Positions 50,504 through 58,206 of a stretch of 64,000 bases of DNA are shown in pieces. The number at the start of each line of letters is the position of its first letter. Position 1 is the first letter of the stretch. A program made the translations under genes and the position numbers. Below the pieces are notes generated by a model. The model made no database searches, had not been told where the DNA came from, and saw nothing but the letters and a program-made list of their open reading frames with translations. Source of the stretch: Haloarcula rubripromontorii. GTDB taxonomy: Archaea > Halobacteriota > Halobacteria > Halobacteriales > Haloarculaceae. The stretch lies in NCBI RefSeq assembly GCF_001280425.1, contig NZ_LIUF01000004.1:124001-188000 (forward strand). Reading direction: 5' to 3'.

Positions 50504-51886
50504 TCAGCTGTCGTCGGCCTGCTGTTCGGCAATACCAGTGTAGTCGGTCGGCGTCAGCGCCTCCAGTTCTGCCCGCACGTCGTCGCTCACGTCGAGGTCC
50601 GCGAACATGTCGTGGAAGTCCTCGATGGTGACCTCGCGGCCCCGCGTCGCCTTCTTGACCTGCTCGTAGGCGTCGGCGTACCCCTCGCGCCGGAGGATGG
50701 TCTGGACGGCCTCGCCGATGATTTCCGGCGTGTCCGCGAGGTCGTCGGCCATCACCTGCTCGTTGGGGACGACCTTCGCCAGCCCGTTCTGGCACTTGCC
50801 GTAGCCGATGAGGCAGTGCGCGAAGGCGGCCCCGATGTTGCGCTTGACCGTCGAGTCTGAGAGGTCCCGCTGGAGCCGGGAGTTCGTCACGTAGTCCCCG
50901 AGGAAGACGAGGTCGGAGTTGGCCTTCGAGAGGTTCCCCTCGCTGTTCTCGAAGTCGATGGGATTGACCTTGTGGGGCATCGTCGAGGACCCGGTCTCGC
51001 CCTCGACGGCCTCCTGGCCGAGGTAGCGGTCCGAGACGTACAGCCACACGTCCAGGTCGAGGTCGAGCAGGACGTTGTTCGCGCCACGAAGCGCGTCGAA
51101 CAGGACCGCGAGGTCGTCACAGGGGTTGACCTGTGTCGTCAGCGGTTCGTGTTCGAGGCCGAGGTCGTTGACGAAGGACTCGGCGAACGCCGGCCAGTCC
51201 ACGTCGGGGTAAGCGGCGATGTGGGCCGCGTAGGTCCCCGACGCGCCGGCCAGTTTGCCCGACAGGCTCTCGGCGGCGCGCTCCACCCGCGTGATGGCCC
51301 GGCCCAGCCGGGAGGCGTAGACGGCCATCTCCTTGCCGAAGGTCGTCGGCGTCGCGGGCTGGCCGTGGGTGCGGGCGAGCATCGGCACGTCGGCGTAGGT
51401 GTGGGCCATCTCGACCAGCGCGTCCCGTATCTCGCGGAGTTCGGGCACCAGCACCGTCTCGGCGGCGGGCTTGACGAGCAGCCGCTGAGCGAGGTTGTTC
51501 ACGTCCTCGCTGGTCAGCCCGAAGTGAATCCAGTTGGCGGCGTCGAGGCCCTCGGGCATACCCAGTCGGATGAAGTACTCGATGGCCTTTACGTCGTGGT
51601 TGGTCGCCGCGTACTCGCCGTAGCCCTCGGTTTCGAGCTGTTTGACGACGCTCGCGTCCTCGTCGTCGAACTCCTCGTACAGCGCCCGGAGCGTCGCGCG
51701 CTGGTCGTCGTCGATGGACAGCGGCGTGGCGTCGAGGTCCGCGAGCGCGATGAGATACTCGACTTCGACTTCCACGCGGGCGCGCATCAGCGCCCGCTCG
51801 CTGGCGTACGGGACGAGCGGTTCGGTGTAGCGGGCGTATCGGCCGTCGAGCGGCGAGACGGCGGCCAGTGGCCCTCTCTCGGTCAT
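50504..51886 (-). CDS. purB: Adenylosuccinate lyase
   Basis: 460 residues from the ATG at 51886 (MTERGPLAAVSPLDGRYARY); an in-frame extension to 52045 is not protein-like. SPLDGRY at the N-terminus, LARTHGQPATPTTFGKEMAV, and GSSTMPHKVNPIDFENSEGN (fumarase/aspartase-superfamily signature loop) identify PurB. It catalyses two fumarate-releasing steps of purine synthesis. The same pathway is represented by purN-purH at 54010. Confidence 0.96.
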   Translation of the reverse strand: MTERGPLAAVSPLDGRYARYTEPLVPYASERALMRARVEVEVEYLIALADLDATPLSIDDDQRATLRALYEEFDDEDASVVKQLETEGYGEYAATNHDVKAIEYFIRLGMPEGLDAANWIHFGLTSEDVNNLAQRLLVKPAAETVLVPELREIRDALVEMAHTYADVPMLARTHGQPATPTTFGKEMAVYASRLGRAITRVERAAESLSGKLAGASGTYAAHIAAYPDVDWPAFAESFVNDLGLEHEPLTTQVNPCDDLAVLFDALRGANNVLLDLDLDVWLYVSDRYLGQEAVEGETGSSTMPHKVNPIDFENSEGNLSKANSDLVFLGDYVTNSRLQRDLSDSTVKRNIGAAFAHCLIGYGKCQNGLAKVVPNEQVMADDLADTPEIIGEAVQTILRREGYADAYEQVKKATRGREVTIEDFHDMFADLDVSDDVRAELEALTPTDYTGIAEQQADDS

Positions 51887-51995
51887 ACCCGAGTGTGCGC
51901 GGGAGGCGCGAAAAAGCGTGTCGTTCTCCCGCAACTGTGGCGCGGTGGAGCGGCCCGAAGGCGCGGCGACGGGGACGGACTGGAGGAAGAGACCG

Positions 51996-53063
51996 TCAGT
52001 TGCTGAACTCGTTGCAGACTGGAATACCGACCGTGTTGTAGTCACTCATCGCGGCCAGTTCGTCGGGTACCTGATGGATGTCGACCGTCTCCTCGACCAG
52101 TGCAGTCGGGTCGAGTTTGCTCGACTCCACCATATCAAGCATCTCGCTGTAGCGCGACGGCTGGAGGCCGAGCGACCCTTTGAAATCGATTTCTTTGGCG
52201 ACGAACTCGTCGGTCGGGAGCGGCACCATCCCCTCCTCCTCGCTGGTGGTGAGTCCGATCTGGACGTGCGTCCCGCCCTTGCGTAGCGAGTTCACCGCGT
52301 TCTGGCAGGTCGTCGCGATGCCGAGGGCATCTGCAGATACATCGGCCCCGCCGTCAGTGATGTCTCTGACCTCTTTAGCGGGGTCATCGACCTCCTGTGC
52401 GTTGACGGTAGCGACAGCACCGAGGTCTTCAGCCCGCTCCAGTTTCTCGTCCATCAGGTCCACCCCGATGACGTTGCCGCCAAGGGCGTTCGCGATGTGG
52501 ACCGCCGAGAGGCCGATGCCACCGCAGCCGTGGATGACCACGTCGTCGCCGGCGCTGACCGGTGCTCGGTGGGCCATCGCGTGGAACGAGGTCATGAACC
52601 GACAGCCCATCCCAGCGGCCGATTCGGCGTCAATGTCGTCCGGAAGCGGAACGGCGTTGAGGTCGGCGTTGGGAATGTGGACCTCCTCCGCGAACGCGCC
52701 GGGCGCCTGATTCATGAACCCGAGCCCGATGTGGTTCTCACAGATGTTTTCGCGTCCGTTCCGACAGAGGTCACAGCTCCCGCAGGCAAAGTTGAACGGA
52801 ATCGCGACCTCCTGCCCTTCCTCGACGTTTTCGACGTTCTCGCCGACAGAGACGATTCGGCCTGTCGGCTCGTGACCGAGGACGTGTGGCGGGTCAGGGC
52901 GGTAGCCGAACCAGTCCCAGTCTCCCTGCCAGCAGTGCCAGTCGGACCGACAGATACCACAGCCGATGACCTCGGCGACAGCCCCGTCCGGCTCCGGCTC
53001 GGGCCGTTCGACATCCTGTACTGTTAGCGGTTCCTGAAACTCTTCTAGTAGTACTGCCTGCAT
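51996..53063 (-). CDS. Zinc-dependent alcohol dehydrogenase (MDR family)
   Basis: 355 residues from the ATG at 53063 (MQAVLLEEFQEPLTVQDVE). The catalytic zinc site is GCGICRSDWH (Cys about 38) and GHEPTG (His 64, Glu 65); the structural zinc loop is CGSCDLCRNGRENIC. The Rossmann loop is VIHGCGGIGLSAVHIANALG with VIGVDLMDEKL, favouring NAD(H). The substrate is unknown; the family includes alcohol and sorbitol-type dehydrogenases. An inverted repeat before it suggests regulation. Confidence 0.93.
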   Translation of the reverse strand: MQAVLLEEFQEPLTVQDVERPEPEPDGAVAEVIGCGICRSDWHCWQGDWDWFGYRPDPPHVLGHEPTGRIVSVGENVENVEEGQEVAIPFNFACGSCDLCRNGRENICENHIGLGFMNQAPGAFAEEVHIPNADLNAVPLPDDIDAESAAGMGCRFMTSFHAMAHRAPVSAGDDVVIHGCGGIGLSAVHIANALGGNVIGVDLMDEKLERAEDLGAVATVNAQEVDDPAKEVRDITDGGADVSADALGIATTCQNAVNSLRKGGTHVQIGLTTSEEEGMVPLPTDEFVAKEIDFKGSLGLQPSRYSEMLDMVESSKLDPTALVEETVDIHQVPDELAAMSDYNTVGIPVCNEFSN

Positions 53064-53099
53064 TACAGTATTAACATTGCATATCTTACTAATGAACAT

Positions 53100-53120
53100 T
53101 ATGGTTTTCAAACTACCATA
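53100..53120. promoter_or_regulatory. Inverted repeat upstream of the alcohol dehydrogenase
   Basis: TATGGT (53100-53105) and ACCATA (53115-53120) are perfect mirror arms with a 9-base spacer, about 37 bp before the ADH start and at the expected BRE/TATA-proximal position. Candidate operator. Confidence 0.4.
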
Positions 53121-53129
53121 CTGTCGGGG

Positions 53130-53178
53130 TCCAGAGACATCAATGCGCTAGTTTTATCATATAATGATGTTCTCTGGA
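53130..53178. other. Long-armed AT-rich inverted repeat
   Basis: TCCAGAGACATCA (53130-53142) and TGATGTTCTCTGGA (53165-53178) are complementary except for one extra T, with 22 bases between. It may be a terminator hairpin for the 53310 gene, or the ends of a tiny mobile remnant. Confidence 0.45.
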
Positions 53179-53309
53179 TAAGTCTACACTCTCTTTAAAT
53201 TCTCAGCTACAGCAGCCAAATCCAGCACAACGTGTCAGAAATATCTATACCCACCCGCACCGGAATGCCTTCGAAAGAGAGTGACGATCTGGTCCCCAGC
53301 GGACACGCC

Positions 53310-53864
53310 TCAGCCCAGCCAGCCGTAGTCGCCATCGGCATCGCCAAAGCGGCCGTCCGGCGGGTCAAAGCGGTAGAGGTCCTGTCCGAGTGCGACCCAC
53401 GCGAGGCCGTATGCGGTTGCCGTCGCAGGCTGGACCTCGAATCCGAGGAACGCGATAGTCCCGAGGCCGAGTACCACGCCAAGCCACGGCGGCTGGATAC
53501 GCGTCCTGACGAGACCGACAGCGACCAGCAGTGACCCGCTGACCAGTACGAGTACGCCGACCGCGATGATTGCCTCGCCGCCGCCGGAGAGGAGACGGAC
53601 CAGTTGCCCGGCAGCGAAGACGAGACCGCCGAGGCCGCCGGCCCACGCGCCGACGGTCCCGGGTCGTTTCATCCGTGCACCGTAGAAATCCTCGATGGCA
53701 TAGTGGCCGGCCACGACGCCGAGTGCGGAAACGATGGTTCCAGCGATAATCGGCAGGCTCGTGGCTGTCTGGCCGGTCGCGGACAGCGCCGCGGCCCAGC
53801 CGATCCAGACGATACCGCCAACGGCAGCGACCGCGCCAGCGCGCTGACACCGAAGCTTCGCCAT
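53310..53864 (-). CDS. Six-helix membrane protein of unknown function
   Basis: 184 residues from the ATG at 53864 (MAKLRCQRAGAVAAVGGIVW). About six hydrophobic segments in evenly spaced pairs (IVWIGWAAALSATG, LPIIAGTIVSALGVVAGHYA, VGAWAGGLGGLVFAAGQLV, IIAVGVLVLVSGSLLVAV, PWLGVVLGLGTIAFLGF, TAYGLAWVALG) and a hydrophilic end FDPPDGRFGDADGDY. The longer open frame to 54152 is antisense to purN. Function unknown. Confidence 0.75.
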   Translation of the reverse strand: MAKLRCQRAGAVAAVGGIVWIGWAAALSATGQTATSLPIIAGTIVSALGVVAGHYAIEDFYGARMKRPGTVGAWAGGLGGLVFAAGQLVRLLSGGGEAIIAVGVLVLVSGSLLVAVGLVRTRIQPPWLGVVLGLGTIAFLGFEVQPATATAYGLAWVALGQDLYRFDPPDGRFGDADGDYGWLG

Positions 53865-54009
53865 ACGGGCGAGTTGGTGGCGGGCTACAAATGCACACCG
53901 GACCGACAGACGTCGACACCACGGAGGATAATCATGTATCGTGATCGCATACGACAAGCTTCTCGGGGGTTTCGCAACAACTTTGCACGGGCCGGTCCGT
54001 CGGTCGCAC

Positions 54010-55626
54010 ATGAAACTCGCCGGTATGGCCAGCAACCGCGGCCGAAACCTCATGAACATCGCGGACCGCGCCCCGGGCGGGGCGTCCTTCGCTGTCGTTC
54101 TGACGAACGACGCGGACGCGCCAGTACTGGAAGCAGCAGCCGAGCGCGGCATCCCGACCGAAGTCGTCGAGCGCGACGACGACGAGGCCCGGGGGGCTCA
54201 CGAGGAGCGCGTCCTCGATGCTCTCTCGGAGTACGACTTCGACCTCGTCACGCTGGACGGCTACATGCGCGTCCTCAGCGAGACGTTCCTGGACGAGACA
54301 CCGACTGCGCTGAACGTTCACCCGAGTCTCCTGCCGAACTTCACCGGAGCGAACGCACACGAGCAGGTCCTCGACGCCGGTGTGAAGGTCACCGGCTGTA
54401 CCGTCCACGTCCTCGACGAGAGCGTCGACGGCGGCCCCATCGTCACGCAGGAGCCGATCCCCGTCTTCGAGGACGACGACGAGGACAGCCTCAAGGAGCG
54501 CGTCCTCTACGAGAGCGAATTCACCGCCTACCCCCGCGTCGTCGAGTGGTTCGCCGAAGACCGCGTCACAATCGACTGGGACGAAGGCACCGTCTCGGTC
54601 GAAGGTGACGACGGCGGCGACTTCCCCGCCCGCCGCATCGTCTCAGACGACCTCGCGTCGAATCTGCGCTACGGGGAGAACCCGCATCAGGACGCCGCGC
54701 TGTACACTGACACGACCGTTTCAGAGGCCAGCGTCGTCCATGCCGACCAGCTCAACGAGGGCGCGAAGGCGCTGTCGTACAACAACTACAACGACGCCGA
54801 CGGCGCGTTGAACCTCATCAAAGAGTTCGAAGAGCCCGCCGCCGCGGTCATCAAACACACCAACCCTGCGGGCTGTGCGACCGCCGACTCCGTCGCCGAG
54901 GCCTACGAGCGGGCCCTCTCGACGGACCCGATGAGCGCCTTCGGCGGCATCGTCGCGCTGAACCGCGAATGTGACGCCGCCACCGCCGAGCAGATCATCG
55001 ACTCGTTCAAGGAGGTCGTCGTCGCGCCCGGCTACACCGACGCCGCCCTGGACGTGCTCTTCGAGAAGGAGAACCTCCGCGTGCTGGACGTGAACCGCGG
55101 GGACGGCCGGCCGGGCGAGGCCGGCCGGTCCGACAACTTCGAGGTCACGGACACGCTGACCGAGAAGCCGCTGGTCGGTGGCCGACTCGTGCAGGAGCGG
55201 GACACCCAGCACCTCTCGGCCGACGATCTGGAGGTCGTTACCGAGCGCGAGCCGACCGACGAGCAGGTCGAGTCGATGCTGTTCGCCTGGCACACGCTCA
55301 AACACGTCAAGTCCAACGGCATCCTCCTTGCCGACGGAACGGAGACGGTCGGCATCGGCATGGGGCAAGTCTCCCGTGTCGACGCCGTCCGGCTCGCCGC
55401 AATGAAAGCCGACGAACACGCCGAAGGGAAAGACGCCGCGGGCGCGGTGATGGCCTCGGACGCCTTCTTCCCGTTCCCGGACGGTATCGAGGAGGCCGCC
55501 GACGCCGGCATCGAGGCCGTCATCCAGCCCGGCGGCTCGAAGAACGACGACAGCGTCATCGAGGCCGCGGACGAACACGACATGGCGATGGTGTTCACCG
55601 GCCAGCGCAGTTTCCGCCACGACTGA
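54010..55626 (+). CDS. purNH: PurN-AICAR transformylase fusion (GAR and AICAR formyltransferase)
   Basis: 538 residues. Residues about 1-180 are PurN-like: MASNRGRNLMNI, LDGYMRVLSE, NVHPSLLPNFTGANAHEQVL (catalytic Asn-His) and ESVDGGPIV. Residues about 205-538 are the AICAR formyltransferase part of PurH (LRYGENPHQDAALY, IKHTNPAGCATAD, MSAFGGIVALN, SDAFFPFPDGIEEA). The IMP-cyclohydrolase (MGS-like) domain of bacterial PurH is absent; archaea use PurO for that step. Both domains use 10-formyltetrahydrofolate. The following gene, 64 bp away, is a formate/nitrite-type transporter. This fusion is known in haloarchaea. Confidence 0.93.
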   Translation: MKLAGMASNRGRNLMNIADRAPGGASFAVVLTNDADAPVLEAAAERGIPTEVVERDDDEARGAHEERVLDALSEYDFDLVTLDGYMRVLSETFLDETPTALNVHPSLLPNFTGANAHEQVLDAGVKVTGCTVHVLDESVDGGPIVTQEPIPVFEDDDEDSLKERVLYESEFTAYPRVVEWFAEDRVTIDWDEGTVSVEGDDGGDFPARRIVSDDLASNLRYGENPHQDAALYTDTTVSEASVVHADQLNEGAKALSYNNYNDADGALNLIKEFEEPAAAVIKHTNPAGCATADSVAEAYERALSTDPMSAFGGIVALNRECDAATAEQIIDSFKEVVVAPGYTDAALDVLFEKENLRVLDVNRGDGRPGEAGRSDNFEVTDTLTEKPLVGGRLVQERDTQHLSADDLEVVTEREPTDEQVESMLFAWHTLKHVKSNGILLADGTETVGIGMGQVSRVDAVRLAAMKADEHAEGKDAAGAVMASDAFFPFPDGIEEAADAGIEAVIQPGGSKNDDSVIEAADEHDMAMVFTGQRSFRHD

Positions 55627-55690
55627 GCGGGCCGCGCGGTCGGGACCGGCAACGAAAGAGGTTTTTCGGAGGGTTCTGAACCCGCTCCCG

Positions 55691-56677
55691 ATGGCAAACG
55701 ACAACGACAGGGAGGAGGCGGTCCGCGACGCGGTGGACGTGTCCCGGAGCGGCGCGCCGGCGGGTGGCAGCGTCATCCGTGACCGGTTCTCCGCCGACGA
55801 GATTTTCCAGCGTATCATCGTCGCGGCCGACGAGGAGGTGACGTCCGGAACCCGGGAGCTCTTTTTCAGCGGACTCGCCGGCGGCTTCGCTATCACAGTG
55901 ACGTTCCTGCTGTACGCGTCGCTGTATGGCACGACCGGTGGCGACCCGATACTGAGTGCGCTGCTGTATCCACTCGGGTTCATATTTATCATTCTCGGGG
56001 ATTACCAGCTGTACACCGAGAACACGCTCCCGCCGGTCGCGCTCGTCCTCGAACGGCTATCGAGCCTCCCGTCGCTGCTTCGCATCTGGGGCGTCGTCCT
56101 CGTGTCAAACGTCTTCGGCGGGATGCTGGGGGCGGCGGCGCTGGCGTTCACTGACGTACTCTCGACCGACGCATCTGTCGCTGCCGCTGGCTTCGCACAG
56201 AAAGCCATCGAGACTTCACAGATAACACTGTTCTCGAAAGCGGTGTTCGCCGGCCTCATCGTCGCTGGCGTCGTCTGGGTCGACTACTCGCTACGGGACA
56301 GCATCTCGCGGCTCGTGTTGATCTACATCTCGTTCCTGGCGATCCCGTTTGGAAATCTCTATCACGTTGTCGTCTCTGCGACGGAGATGTTCTACCTAGT
56401 TTTCATCGGCGAGCTGGCACTTTCCGTCGGTCTCTGGCAGTTCGTTCTGCCGGTACTCATCGGTAACTCCGTCGGTGGCGTCGTCCTCGTCACCGTCGTC
56501 AACTACTTCCATACGACCGAGCGACGGCTCGAAACAGCGCGGGATGAAGGGTCCAAGCGCCAGCTCACTATCCGGGAGTGGATCTGGGGCGGATGGTCCG
56601 CCTCGGGCCGCTCGTACGTGCCGGCGACTGACGAGATTCCCCGAAGCGATCCGGAGTCGCGAGAGAACGAGCGCTGA
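55691..56677 (+). CDS. Formate/nitrite transporter (FNT) family channel
   Basis: 328 residues: a hydrophilic N-terminal arm of about 45, six helices with the FNT hallmark broken-helix motifs VSNVFGGMLGAA and LIGNSVGGVVLVTVVNYF, and a basic cytoplasmic end. FNT pentamers conduct formate, nitrite, hydrosulfide or short organic anions. The neighbouring purN-purH fusion makes formate a plausible cargo, because formate feeds 10-formyl-THF, but that is inference. The long acidic N-terminus is unusual for the family. Confidence 0.9.
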   Translation: MANDNDREEAVRDAVDVSRSGAPAGGSVIRDRFSADEIFQRIIVAADEEVTSGTRELFFSGLAGGFAITVTFLLYASLYGTTGGDPILSALLYPLGFIFIILGDYQLYTENTLPPVALVLERLSSLPSLLRIWGVVLVSNVFGGMLGAAALAFTDVLSTDASVAAAGFAQKAIETSQITLFSKAVFAGLIVAGVVWVDYSLRDSISRLVLIYISFLAIPFGNLYHVVVSATEMFYLVFIGELALSVGLWQFVLPVLIGNSVGGVVLVTVVNYFHTTERRLETARDEGSKRQLTIREWIWGGWSASGRSYVPATDEIPRSDPESRENER

Positions 56678-56713
56678 CACAAACCATTTCAACGCCCTCC
56701 GGTTATCGTATGT

Positions 56714-57253
56714 GTGAACTGGGTGAGAGATAACCGGCTATTGCTTCTGTTTGCCGCTGTCGTTCTGACGACACTGGGCGCTGTCGGGCTGGGGATCGTC
56801 GGTGTCGTCGCGACAGTCGGGGCACTTCTGGGTGGCGGCGCGGTTGTCCAGACCTTCGCCGGATTTCTGCTTGGCACGCTGTTGCTTGTGGGCGTCGACA
56901 TCGTCTTCTCGGTCGCGCTGGTCCGTGCGCTGGCCCGGCGGGCGTCGGTGCCGAAGAGCCAGCGCGTCGCTGGTGGACTCGCCCGTCTCGAAGCCGTCGT
57001 CCCACCGCTCGCGTCGCTCGGTCTCTCGGACGTGTTCGCGCCGCCGGAGCCGACAGTCGAGGAGCGACACGAGGCGTTGACGCGCCGGTACGTTGAGGGG
57101 GAACTCTCCGAGGTCGAATACGAGCGGGAACTGCGGGCGCTTCTCGACGAAGACGAGGACAGGGGGATAGAACCGCAAGACGCCGCCGATATCGAGTCCG
57201 AGCTATCGCGGACCACGGCGACCGATGCCGAGTACGAACCGGCCCGGGAATAA
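56714..57253 (+). CDS. Membrane protein with SHOCT-like C-terminus
   Basis: 179 residues starting with GTG at 56714. Two hydrophobic helices (LLLLFAAVVLTTLGAVGLGI, FAGFLLGTLLLVGVDIVFSV) are followed by a cytoplasmic part that ends in EALTRRYVEGELSEVEYERE, a SHOCT motif (short C-terminal oligomerisation helix hairpin). The SHOCT segment often promotes assembly of membrane or secreted proteins. It is 36 bp downstream of the FNT gene and may share its transcript. Function unknown. Confidence 0.8.
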   Translation: MNWVRDNRLLLLFAAVVLTTLGAVGLGIVGVVATVGALLGGGAVVQTFAGFLLGTLLLVGVDIVFSVALVRALARRASVPKSQRVAGGLARLEAVVPPLASLGLSDVFAPPEPTVEERHEALTRRYVEGELSEVEYERELRALLDEDEDRGIEPQDAADIESELSRTTATDAEYEPARE

Positions 57254-57295
57254 TACTGAGCGGGTTTTACATGCTCGCCCGACGACGGGTCGAAT

Positions 57296-58012
57296 ATGGA
57301 CACACCTACGTTTCTCGAAGTCGAGGTGGAGCGGGACGCCGTCGCCTCGGTGCTTGACGCCGTCCCCGGCGTCGCTGTTGTCGACGACGCCACTGCTGTC
57401 CCCGCATCTGGACTGGAAGGGCCGGATGGAGCCGAGGATTCCGGTCCCGGTCTCGCGGACCGTCTCGGCTCGCTATGGCGACAATGGGGGCTGCTCGGCA
57501 CTGGGGTGTCGCTTATCGCGCTCGGCGCAGCGACGGCCGGCCTCTGGTGGTACCGCCGCCGCACTGCCGACGAAACCCATGTCGAGAGCCCCGACGAGGA
57601 CACGTCGGAATGGGCCACGGAGCGTGCAAGCGAGACGCCACCACCGGCTGAACAGACCGTCGATACGCCATCCCCGACCGACACGGAGTTCGAGCCGAAA
57701 CCAGCGGTCGCAGAAGCCGAGGACACGCCGACTCCAGAGGCACAGGAAACTGCGCTGGCCGGAGAGGAGCCACAGACTGCGTCCGAGTCCCGGCGGCAGG
57801 ACACTGGGATTGACACGGAGCTATCTGGCGCTCCCGAGTCAGAGACCGAGACGGACACTCCGGAGCAAGAGGAAACAGAGTCCGCTGGGACAGACACGGA
57901 AGACCGACCGGGAGCGAAGATCGACCCGGCACCGCTGCTGGGTGCCGCGTTCCTGATTCTGTCGAGCGCGCTCGGTCGGTGGGCCACGCGCGAACAGAGT
58001 GAGCGGACGTAA
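57296..58012 (+). CDS. Single-pass acidic membrane-anchored protein
   Basis: 238 residues. An N-terminal small alpha-beta stretch (FLEVEVERDAVASVLDAVPG), one strong helix LLGTGVSLIALGAATAGLWW (about 64-83) and a stop-transfer WYRRR, then about 120 residues of Thr/Glu/Asp/Pro-rich disordered tail, and a short final helix LLGAAFLILSSALGRWA. A TATA-like GTTTTACATG at 57262-57271 fits a leaderless start. The final hydrophobic helix may re-enter the membrane. No known family. Confidence 0.72.
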   Translation: MDTPTFLEVEVERDAVASVLDAVPGVAVVDDATAVPASGLEGPDGAEDSGPGLADRLGSLWRQWGLLGTGVSLIALGAATAGLWWYRRRTADETHVESPDEDTSEWATERASETPPPAEQTVDTPSPTDTEFEPKPAVAEAEDTPTPEAQETALAGEEPQTASESRRQDTGIDTELSGAPESETETDTPEQEETESAGTDTEDRPGAKIDPAPLLGAAFLILSSALGRWATREQSERT

Positions 58013-58206
58013 CTGTCGCTTCGAGGTCGGTGGCGATATAGTAACAATTGAAACAATTCACACACCAATCGCACTGCAGCCGTGCGATCGGATATATTGA
58101 TTTTCAATGACTACTGTAGTCTGGGGCGCGGGCGCTCGGGGCGTCTTCGGGCCGGAGACACACAACAGTCCGACAGGCTAAAGCGAACGGCTCCGATAGC
58201 CCGACC

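Noticed and set aside
54721-55992. 423-residue minus-strand frame
   Set aside because: Antisense to the AICAR transformylase domain and the FNT start; no conserved motif.
56689-58107. 472-residue Ser-rich open frame on the minus strand
   Set aside because: Covers two plus-strand genes with membrane helices and typical acidic halophile composition; the Ser-rich frame is their antisense shadow.
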